NCBI GenBank assembly: GCA_030590185.1
Contig: JAUUZB010000088.1
Span: 1 to 8,888, forward strand
Direction: 5' to 3'
DNA: 8,888 nt
Source: Deltaproteobacteria bacterium
GTDB taxonomy: Bacteria > Myxococcota > XYA12-FULL-58-9 > JAUUZB01
The notes under the pieces were generated by a model. That model was not told the DNA's origin, ran no database searches, and saw nothing but the letters and a program-made list of their open reading frames with translations. The number at the start of each line of letters is the position of its first letter. Position 1 is the first letter of the stretch. Positions 1 to 5,625 of this stretch are shown here, one piece after another. The translations under genes were made by a program, and so were the position numbers.

Positions 1-1
1 A

Positions 2-325
2 ATCGCTGGGCTGCAAAAGCTCGACAACTGGCCCAAGGTAACCCTCGATCTCACGCCGATCGCCAAGGCCCACCCGGGCAAGGAGGTCTATCTGGTCTCC
101 GACGATCCAGCCGTCAAAGAGAAGACGCGCGATGGCGATCCCGGCCTGCGCATCGACACCTCGCCCCAGGCGGGCACCCCGCAGTTCGCCAACAGCTCGA
201 GCGTGGAGCTGCCCTTTGGCAGCCACCTGAGCTTCCAGGTCGCGGTGCGCGACCCAGACACGGGCGAGACGCGGATGACCAAGCGCAGCCAGATTGTAGT
301 GATTGATACGCCGGGGCACGGCTAG
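2..325 (+). CDS. C-terminal end of an unrecognised beta-rich protein (5' partial)
   Basis: This is an open frame from the window edge to a TAG at 323-325, giving 107 residues of the C-terminus; the start lies outside the window. I do not recognise the family. The visible part alternates short hydrophobic strands with turns rich in D, G, P and T (for example VYLVSDDPAV, SVELPFGSHLSFQVAVRDPDTG, SQIVVID), which suggests a beta-sandwich or other extracytoplasmic beta domain. There are no cysteines and no membrane segment in this part. Codon use is GC-rich at third positions, like its neighbours, and the frame ends cleanly 65 nt before acylphosphatase. No terminator is evident in that gap. The coding call is fairly secure; the function is unknown. 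Confidence 0.7.
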   Translation: MAGLQKLDNWPKVTLDLTPIAKAHPGKEVYLVSDDPAVKEKTRDGDPGLRIDTSPQAGTPQFANSSSVELPFGSHLSFQVAVRDPDTGETRMTKRSQIVVIDTPGHG

Positions 326-390
326 AGCTCGCATCTCGAGCCAGTGAACGTTGTTGCGCGGCTGGCGGGCCGCCACGAGGATCCTGCCCC

Positions 391-675
391 ATGGCTGACG
401 ACCTGGCATCCGTGAACATGATCATCTCCGGCCGCGTCCAGGGGGTGTTCTTCCGCGCCTCGACCCTGGAGCAGGCGCAGGGGTTCAACCTCACCGGCTG
501 GGTGAAGAACCTGGCCGACGGCTCGGTGGAGGTACAGGCCGAGGGCTCGCGGCAGGGACTCGAGGACCTACGCGAGTGGTGCCAGCACGGTCCGCCCGCC
601 GCCGAGATCGAAAACGTGGCGGCGCGTTTTGGCCCCTATCGCGACGAGTTCCGTACCTTTTCGATCGTGCGCTGA
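391..675 (+). CDS. acyP: Acylphosphatase
   Basis: This 94-residue protein has the normal length for acylphosphatase, a small cytosolic enzyme that hydrolyses the carboxyl-phosphate bond of acyl phosphates such as acetyl phosphate or carbamoyl phosphate. The phosphate-binding signature GRVQGVFFR is at residues 14-22 and ends in the catalytic arginine (R22). The second signature GWVKN is at residues 36-40 and supplies the catalytic asparagine (N40), followed by the usual D-G-S-V-E-V-Q-A-E-G strand at 43-52. The C-terminus (FSIVR) is where the family normally ends, so the TGA at 673-675 is a natural stop. The ATG is preceded by ACGAGG at 375-380, a usable ribosome binding site about 10 nt upstream. 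The next gene starts only about 24 nt downstream in the same frame, so the two may be co-transcribed and perhaps translationally coupled. Family assignment is secure; the physiological substrate cannot be told from sequence. Confidence 0.96.
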   Translation: MADDLASVNMIISGRVQGVFFRASTLEQAQGFNLTGWVKNLADGSVEVQAEGSRQGLEDLREWCQHGPPAAEIENVAARFGPYRDEFRTFSIVR

Positions 676-692
676 GTCGGCTTTTCGATCAC

Positions 693-760
693 GGTTTCGG
701 TGTTGGTTTCGGTGTTGGTTTCGATGTTGGTTTCGGTGTTGCGTTCGGTGTTGCGTTCGG
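693..760 (+). repeat. 12-bp tandem repeat, about 5.7 copies, over the start of the ligase-like gene
   Basis: Consecutive 12-bp units read GGTTTCGGTGTT (693-704), the same (705-716), GGTTTCGATGTT (717-728), GGTTTCGGTGTT (729-740), GCGTTCGGTGTT (741-752) and a partial GCGTTCGG (753-760). The unit is a multiple of three, so it encodes a V-L-V-S / V-L-R-S tetrapeptide repeat in the frame of the downstream gene. Each unit carries a potential start codon (GTG, or ATG at 724-726). A related stretch, CTTTTCGATC, occurs at 681-690 and again 24 nt earlier at the end of acylphosphatase, so the array may have grown from local sequence. It is not dyad-symmetric and does not look like an operator. Confidence 0.9.
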
Positions 761-1962
761 CCACGCTCCTGCGCGTCGGCGTCCTCTTGCTGGTCGTGAC
801 CGCGGTGCTCGGCTACACCCCGGTCGCCCGGGGATCGCTCGCTGACCTGTTGGCCCTGGCCGGGCTCGCGGTCGGGCTCACCCTGCGGGAGCAACGCCAG
901 GGATTTCGGGCGCCGGGTTTCAGTGGGGGGATCTTCCTGCTGGCGATCCTGTTGGTCCTCGGGGTGAGCACGAGTCCCGTGATTCGTCAGGCCGCACCGG
1001 CGGCGCTCAAGATTTTGGTTTGGGTGGCGGTGGCGCACGTCCTGTACAGCGCACCGGCCGGGGATCGGCGCTTGGCCGCTCGGGTGCTGGTCATCACCGC
1101 GGCGGCCTATGCCTTGGTTGGCATTACCCTCGTCGCTGTGGGCACCGCCTGGGGTGAGCTGCCCGGCACCCAACAGTATCCAAACTTTCCCCTCGGCTTC
1201 GGGGTCACCCGGTTCGTGGGCTTCTACCCGACCGCCAACGATGTCGCGCTGGTGTTTGTCCTGGCGTTGTTCGGGGTGCCGCTGGCGAATCTCGGGCGCT
1301 GGCGCACGGTCGTCATCCTGCTCCTGCTCGCCGGTCTGGTCTCCACCTGGTCGCGGCTGTTGGTGTTGGGGCTGCTCGCGGTCGCGTTGATGCACGAGTA
1401 CCGCGGCCGGCCTTGGCTGGTGGCGGCGCTCCTGGTTGGCCTGGTTGGCGCCGAGTGGATTACTCACCTGGCGATGACCCGCGAGCTGGTGAACGAATCA
1501 CCGTGGGTCGTGCAGCCGGAACCCTTCGGCCGTCTCGGTCCTTTTCATCTTTGGTCGATGGGATATCTGGACCTCAAGCGCGCCGCGCTAGCGATGGCGT
1601 GGGAGAACCCGGTGCTCGGCGTGGGGCTGCGGGGCTTTGGCGTTGCCCTGCCGAGCGTGCTGGCCCCCGAGATAGCAGAGACCCTGCCGATCATCGGCAC
1701 GACGCCCCACAGCAGCTATGGAATGATTCTCGCGGAGCTCGGCGCGGTTGGGGTCGGGGTCAGTGCGTATCTCGCGTATCGGCTGATCGGGGCGCGCTCC
1801 ACCTGGACGGTGCTCTGGCTGGCGCTCATCCTCCTGCTCGGTCTCGCGGCGATCGATTACGAGCTCCAACACCACCGGCTGGTCTATCTGGTGGTGGCGC
1901 TGGTGGCCGCGGCGCGGCGGGCTTCGCCTGCCGTGGCGGTGGGTACGTCTAGACGCGCTTGA
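700..1962 (+). CDS. O-antigen ligase/polymerase-like (Wzy_C-type) membrane protein
   Basis: This is a polytopic inner-membrane protein of 420 residues counted from the first GTG, with about ten or eleven hydrophobic segments and one long extracytoplasmic loop at roughly residues 250-325. Landmarks of the O-antigen ligase superfamily are visible: P-T-A-N-D at 177-181, the S-T-W-S-R motif at 215-219, ENPVLGVGLRGFG at 302-314 (the usual NPxxGxGxxxF element) and the H-S-S-Y...A-E-L-G-A-V-G motif at 337-351, where WaaL-type enzymes carry their important histidine. Members transfer or polymerise undecaprenyl-linked sugar chains at the periplasmic face; some act on other glycans or on proteins, so the substrate is open. 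No glycosyltransferase or flippase genes lie nearby. The start is uncertain. No Shine-Dalgarno is visible and the candidates GTG 700, GTG 712, ATG 724, GTG 736 and GTG 748 all fall inside a 12-bp repeat. The first membrane helix begins only after the repeat, at about residue 21. Confidence 0.85.
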   Translation: MLVSVLVSMLVSVLRSVLRSATLLRVGVLLLVVTAVLGYTPVARGSLADLLALAGLAVGLTLREQRQGFRAPGFSGGIFLLAILLVLGVSTSPVIRQAAPAALKILVWVAVAHVLYSAPAGDRRLAARVLVITAAAYALVGITLVAVGTAWGELPGTQQYPNFPLGFGVTRFVGFYPTANDVALVFVLALFGVPLANLGRWRTVVILLLLAGLVSTWSRLLVLGLLAVALMHEYRGRPWLVAALLVGLVGAEWITHLAMTRELVNESPWVVQPEPFGRLGPFHLWSMGYLDLKRAALAMAWENPVLGVGLRGFGVALPSVLAPEIAETLPIIGTTPHSSYGMILAELGAVGVGVSAYLAYRLIGARSTWTVLWLALILLLGLAAIDYELQHHRLVYLVVALVAAARRASPAVAVGTSRRA

Positions 1963-2013
1963 CTTGGCCCCTGAGGATCCCTATCCGGGGGCAGCTGTTC
2001 CCACCACGAACTC

Positions 2014-2019
2014 GGGAGG
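2014..2019 (+). promoter_or_regulatory. Ribosome binding site fixing the GTG start of the MscS-family gene
   Basis: GGGAGG lies 9 nt before a GTG at 2029-2031. It is the strongest Shine-Dalgarno match among the + strand genes here. It supports the GTG start, which also gives a proper signal peptide (basic MKR followed by a hydrophobic stretch). Confidence 0.7.
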
Positions 2020-2028
2020 TTCCCTGCC

Positions 2029-3906
2029 GTGAAACGTATCCTCTGCGCCGTCTCGGTCACCGTCGCCACCCTACTCACCACCAGCCCTGCCTGGTCCCAG
2101 CCCCCAGCGCCCGAAGCTGCGCCGGCCGCTGAAGCCGCGCCGGCCGCTGCAGCCGAGAACCAGTGGCAGCAGCTCAACGATGCCCAAACGGCCTGGGTCA
2201 AGGCCCTGGAGGACCGGCCGCCGCTGGTCAGCCTCGGATCGCCGCCCGACTACTCCGATGCCGGCGCCGAGCTGCCCGACATGCTGCGCGACCGCCTGCG
2301 CTTGTTGGGCCAAAAGATCTTCTCCAACCGCGCCTGGCGTTCCTATTGGGAGCGGCAGAAGCGGCGCGCCACCAAGCTCGGTGGCCTCTATACCGCGCAG
2401 GGCGCCAAGCTCGAGGGCGCCGACAAGGCCGCGGCGGAGCTCAAGGCGGCCGGACTCAGCAAGTGGGTGCAGCTCGCCACCGGCAAGGTCGCGAATCAGG
2501 ACATCTATATGAAGGCGCTCGGTACCGAGCGCGACGCGGTGGAGGACCGGCGGGCCAAGATCCTGGACCAGCAGGCGGCCGCCGCGGCCGAGGCCAAGCG
2601 AGCGCCGCCCTTGGCCATGACCCGGGAGCCAACCCCCTATGAGCTGCGGGAGCAGGGACTGGAGGATCTGCAGGAGCGCATCGACTTCCAGGTCGAGCGC
2701 AAGGTGACCGCCACGGTGGAGCTCAAGCTCATCGAGCGCCAAACGGAGTCGATCACCCTGATGGATGAGGCGCTCAAGAAGGACGTCGAGCTCGCCCACC
2801 TCGAGTTGGAGATCGCCACCGCCCAAGCCGAGAGCGACGACCGGGATTGGGTCGCCATCTGGCAGCCCTTTGCCGAGGGCGCCGCAACCAAGGCGGCGAA
2901 GATCGAGGCGGAGCTGGAGCTCGGCGATCAACGCCGCCGCGGCCTGCAGGTGGAGGTCGAGCTCGCTGACGCGCAGATCAAGTACCGCGATGCCAAGCGG
3001 GCCGAGTTCGAGACCCAGCTCACCGTCGCCCAGGGCTTCGACACCCTGTGGGAGGCGACCTGGAAGACCGCCTTCGAGTTCCTCAAGGACCGGGCCTGGA
3101 AGCTCGCCCTGATCCTGCTCCTCATCTACGTGGCGCTGCGCTTCGTCCTGCGCCTGATCAAGATGGGCACCAACGCCATCCTCACGGCATTCAAGGATGA
3201 CGACGAGGGCCACATCACCCTGGCGGAGAAGCGCGCCGAGACCATCAAGACCGTCTTCGCGCCGGTGCTCAGGGTGGCCGCCTATGCAATAGCGATCCTG
3301 GTTGCCCTCGAACAGGTGGGGATCGACACGGGGCCGTTGTTGGGTTCGGTCGCCATCCTCGGTTTGGCTATCTCCTTCGGCTCCCAGAACCTGGTCCGCG
3401 ACCTGGTCAACGGCTTCTTCATCCTGCTCGAGAATCAATTCGGTGTGGGTGACGTCGTGGAGATAGGTGGCTCCGCCGGCGTGGTGGAAAACGTCAACGT
3501 GCGTTCGACCCGCCTGCGCCAGCTCGACGGCACCCTGCGTATCATCCCCAACGGCGAGATCACCAACGTCGCCAACCGCACCCGCGAGTGGAGCCGCGCC
3601 GTGGTTCATTGCGGGGTCGGCTACGACAGCGACATGAGCAAGGTCGCCGAGGCGGTCAACGAGATCGGCCAGGAGATGTATGCCGACGCGGCATGGAAAG
3701 ATAAGCTGCTCGAGGCGCCTTCCTATATCGGCGTCACCGAGCTCGGTGACTCCGCGGTCGTCTTCCGTTGCATGGCGAAGACCGTCCCCGGCGAGCACTG
3801 GGGCACGGAGCGCGAGCTCAACATGCGGCTGCACAAGGTCCTTGGCGAGAAGGGCATCGAGATCCCCTTCCCGCAGCGGGTGGTCTGGCAGAAGACCGAC
3901 GGCTAG
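2029..3906 (+). CDS. MscS-family mechanosensitive ion channel with long exported coiled-coil domain
   Basis: This 625-residue protein begins with a signal peptide (MKRILCAVSV..., likely cleavage near SPAWS-Q at about residue 24). An Ala/Pro/Glu linker follows, then about 300 residues of charged, helical, largely coiled-coil sequence rich in A, E, K, L and Q, predicted to be periplasmic. Three membrane segments come next: about 357-376, 409-430 and the pore helix region 437-467. The pore-lining helix and the beta domain after it are typical of MscS/YnaI-type channels: GLAISFGSQNLVRDL at 445-459, GFFILLENQF at 462-471, then GD.V.I.G..G.VE, the R-S-T-R-L-R element and IPNGEI. Such channels open under membrane tension and release solutes on hypo-osmotic shock. 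The C-terminal alpha/beta vestibule is present to about residue 620. Compared with the 286-residue E. coli MscS, the extra N-terminal coiled coil is the main difference; larger family members such as MscK also carry big periplasmic domains. The gene ends 91 nt from the convergent gene. Confidence 0.93.
   Translation: MKRILCAVSVTVATLLTTSPAWSQPPAPEAAPAAEAAPAAAAENQWQQLNDAQTAWVKALEDRPPLVSLGSPPDYSDAGAELPDMLRDRLRLLGQKIFSNRAWRSYWERQKRRATKLGGLYTAQGAKLEGADKAAAELKAAGLSKWVQLATGKVANQDIYMKALGTERDAVEDRRAKILDQQAAAAAEAKRAPPLAMTREPTPYELREQGLEDLQERIDFQVERKVTATVELKLIERQTESITLMDEALKKDVELAHLELEIATAQAESDDRDWVAIWQPFAEGAATKAAKIEAELELGDQRRRGLQVEVELADAQIKYRDAKRAEFETQLTVAQGFDTLWEATWKTAFEFLKDRAWKLALILLLIYVALRFVLRLIKMGTNAILTAFKDDDEGHITLAEKRAETIKTVFAPVLRVAAYAIAILVALEQVGIDTGPLLGSVAILGLAISFGSQNLVRDLVNGFFILLENQFGVGDVVEIGGSAGVVENVNVRSTRLRQLDGTLRIIPNGEITNVANRTREWSRAVVHCGVGYDSDMSKVAEAVNEIGQEMYADAAWKDKLLEAPSYIGVTELGDSAVVFRCMAKTVPGEHWGTERELNMRLHKVLGEKGIEIPFPQRVVWQKTDG
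2113..2148 (+). repeat. 18-bp tandem duplication in the linker of the MscS-family gene
   Basis: Two 18-bp units (2113-2130 and 2131-2148) differ at a single position and each encodes E-A-A-P-A-A. They form the low-complexity Ala/Pro/Glu linker just after the signal peptide. It is a short in-frame duplication; copy change would only lengthen the linker. Confidence 0.8.
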
Positions 3907-3997
3907 GGCGTATCCTAAATAGCCTGCGTCGTGGCCCTCCCCCGTTCGCTCTGAGCCGCGGCCGGCGGCAACCCGGCGCGAGTCGAAGGGGGTCGGG

Positions 3998-4609
3998 TCA
4001 GGCGGGCCGGGTTTCGTCGAGCCGGTCCGCCAGGTCTTGCATGGCGGTGACCATCGCCTCGGCGAGTCGGCGCTTGCGGTCGCTGTTGAGTAGTCCGTCC
4101 TCGGTATAGGCGATGCTATCACCGACCGCCTGGATCCCCGGGGGGCTCATGCCGAGCTTCGCGCCGGCCAGCAAACTCGCCCTGAGCTGATCGTCGAGCA
4201 CGGCGCGGGTCCGCTCCTCGTCATTGGTCCGGACGAGCAGCTTGGCATCAAAGGCGTCGTCGCCGCTGACCAGGTACCGCTCGCCGGTGAGGCGACCGCT
4301 CGGGTTGAGGCGCACGGCGAGGTGTAGGTAATCATCCTCGGCTCGGGTCACCGTGAAGCGCGTCACCGACCGGCCCACCCTGCCAGTCGCGGTCGAGGCG
4401 CTCTCGATGCGCGTCAGGCGTCCGCGCAGGGTACCGAGGGCGACCGGGTGAACAAACGGTCCGACTCGCTTGGCGAAGTGACCCATGAGCGTGAAGCGCT
4501 TGCACAACGCCTCGAAGGAGCGACGGATGCGTTGATTGGCGAGCCGGCGCCAGAGGAACACCGACAGCAGGAGTGCGGCGCACAGGCCAAGGGTCGCGAG
4601 CAGGAGCAT
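3998..4609 (-). CDS. Membrane-anchored protein of unknown function
   Basis: This is a 203-residue protein when started at the ATG at 4607-4609. An upstream in-frame ATG at 4634-4636 would add nine residues, but its codons 2-9 contain the G-rich stretch that looks like the ribosome binding region, and the hydrophobic helix begins directly after the inner ATG. Residues 1-20 form one membrane helix followed by a basic stretch (WRRLANQRIRR), so the rest should be cytoplasmic. The soluble part has an alternating strand pattern and the element SGDDAFDAKLLVR at 115-127, then an acidic, arginine-rich helix. This G-D-x-x-F-D-x-x-x-x-V-R pattern is familiar from unnamed membrane-anchored proteins of Myxococcota and related phyla, some resembling DUF3137. 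I cannot assign a function. The gene converges on the channel gene (91-nt gap) and diverges from the lipoprotein gene (89-nt gap), so it is its own transcription unit. Confidence 0.75.
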   Translation of the reverse strand: MLLLATLGLCAALLLSVFLWRRLANQRIRRSFEALCKRFTLMGHFAKRVGPFVHPVALGTLRGRLTRIESASTATGRVGRSVTRFTVTRAEDDYLHLAVRLNPSGRLTGERYLVSGDDAFDAKLLVRTNDEERTRAVLDDQLRASLLAGAKLGMSPPGIQAVGDSIAYTEDGLLNSDRKRRLAEAMVTAMQDLADRLDETRPA

Positions 4610-4698
4610 GGGATCGTCTCTCGCCCCCCCTAGCATGGGTCCCCGGGTGAGATCCCAACGGCGAGACCTCCGGCGTCCGGGGTGCTATACCAACCCGC

Positions 4699-5613
4699 AT
4701 GGTGGCTAAGCATTACTTCGGTATTCTCATTTTTCTCCTGGCGGTGGGCTGCGGGCGCCCCCGCGGCGAGTCGACCGGCGACGCGGACAACCTCTCCTGC
4801 ACCGAGGACAGCGACTGTCCGGGTGGCACCTGCGAGTCCTTGCACTGCGTCTACGGTGGCGACAGCGAACCGGAATGCACCGCCAACAACCAATGCGCCA
4901 GCGGTCTGTGCCAGGACGGCCGCTGCTGGGTGGGCGGGGGCGACAACTTCACCGGCGATCAGCCCTGCGAGAGCGACGACGCCTGCGAGGCCGGGGAGTT
5001 CTGCCACTACGCCACCGACGCGAGCGCCACCACTGGCCTGTGCCATCCACTGTGCGGGACCTCGGCCGACTGTTACTTCGGTCAGCTCTGCTACGCCCAG
5101 GATCAACGTTGCTATACCCTGCGGGCCTGCGACCCAGGGGAGGCCGACTGCCCGCCCGGCGAGTACTGCGATCCGGCGGTCAACGCCTGCACCTACGAGC
5201 CGCACAACGTCGTCGACTGGTGCCGCCTCGAGCGTCCGGTGGCGGTGCAGGCGGCCGTCACCCAAACCTTCGAGATCGCTGGTCGGGTCTACAAGGCCGG
5301 CACCACCGATCGCACCAGCGGTATCGACAACGACCCGCAGCTCACCGCCATGGTCGGGTTCGGTCCGGTCGACTCGACCCCGGTGAGCAACCCAGCCTGG
5401 GTCTGGTTCGGGGCCCTTGGCAACGTTGAGTTCTTCGACACCGAGGGGGGCGAGACCGACGAGTATGTCGGTTTTGCGGCGGCGCCGTTCGTCACCGGCG
5501 ACTACGCGATCGCCATGCGCTTCTCCGGGGACGGCGGACTGCGCTGGACGGTGTGTGACCGCGACACCGGCGAACCTGGGGATGACGGTAGCGAAGACGG
5601 CTGGCAGCATTAA
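4699..5613 (+). CDS. Cysteine-rich lipoprotein, N-terminal part of an interrupted modular protein
   Basis: This 304-residue protein has a lipoprotein signal: a basic start (MVAKHYFG), a hydrophobic core and L-A-V-G-C with the lipidated cysteine at C18. Five cysteine clusters follow. The first two have identical spacing (C34-x5-C40-x4-C45-x4-C50 and C60-x5-C66-x4-C71-x4-C76). The other three are looser (C90-C115, C119-C138, C144-C164). These resemble Dickkopf/EGF-like disulphide motifs common in myxobacterial surface lipoproteins. Residues 173-289 are module A1 (D-W-C-R-L, G-R-V-Y-K-A-G-T-T-D, W-V-W-F, D-E-Y, R-F-S-G-D-G-G, C-D-R-D), which recurs twice in the downstream frame. The frame stops at TAA 5611-5613 inside the linker that elsewhere joins module A to module B, and the next frame resumes in the same phase 12 nt later. 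No strong ribosome binding site precedes the ATG. As it stands, the product would be a truncated surface lipoprotein; its function is unknown, with adhesion or structure a guess. Confidence 0.85.
   Translation: MVAKHYFGILIFLLAVGCGRPRGESTGDADNLSCTEDSDCPGGTCESLHCVYGGDSEPECTANNQCASGLCQDGRCWVGGGDNFTGDQPCESDDACEAGEFCHYATDASATTGLCHPLCGTSADCYFGQLCYAQDQRCYTLRACDPGEADCPPGEYCDPAVNACTYEPHNVVDWCRLERPVAVQAAVTQTFEIAGRVYKAGTTDRTSGIDNDPQLTAMVGFGPVDSTPVSNPAWVWFGALGNVEFFDTEGGETDEYVGFAAAPFVTGDYAIAMRFSGDGGLRWTVCDRDTGEPGDDGSEDGWQH
5611..5613 (+). other. In-frame TAA that splits the modular lipoprotein gene
   Basis: Reading frame 1 is open from 4699 to 8373 except for this one TAA. The codons on either side read W-Q-H-stop-N-A-G-L-L-T-V-V-N-N-P-C. 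The same junction in the later copies reads S-R-L-I-T-V-D-N-P-C (A2 to B2) and A-N-A-G-H-L-T-T-V-V (A3 to LTD3), so the codons after the stop are homologous linker sequence. Because the phase is unchanged, one substitution (for example CAA to TAA) is enough to explain it; a frameshift explanation would need two compensating indels. Confidence 0.85.
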
Positions 5614-5625
5614 AACGCTGGCCTG

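Noticed and set aside
673..675. Readthrough of the acylphosphatase TGA to make a fusion with the ligase-like protein
   Set aside because: Acylphosphatase ends at its family-typical C-terminus and there is no sequence homology across the junction, unlike the TAA at 5611-5613.
568..1467. 299-codon - strand frame with an N-Q-H-R repeat
   Set aside because: The repeat is only the antisense reading of the 12-bp tandem repeat. The rest is Q/R/H/P/G-rich sequence without any family feature, opposite a real membrane protein.
3935..3997. Imperfect inverted repeat between the convergent genes (CCCTCCCCC-GTTCG-CTC against GAGTCGAAGGGGGTCGGG) as a bidirectional terminator
   Set aside because: The arms have mismatches and a bulge, the loop is nearly 30 nt, and no T-run follows on either strand. 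It is placed where a terminator would be, but the support is too weak to list it.
2071..4122. 683-codon open frame on the - strand opposite the MscS-family gene
   Set aside because: The + strand encodes an unmistakable channel. The antisense product is low-complexity L/G/D/R sequence with no motif, a shadow frame of GC-rich DNA.
4682..4689. TATACC as a -10 box for the lipoprotein gene
   Set aside because: It lies too close to the ATG to leave a normal leader and no matching -35 element is found in the 89-nt divergent gap.
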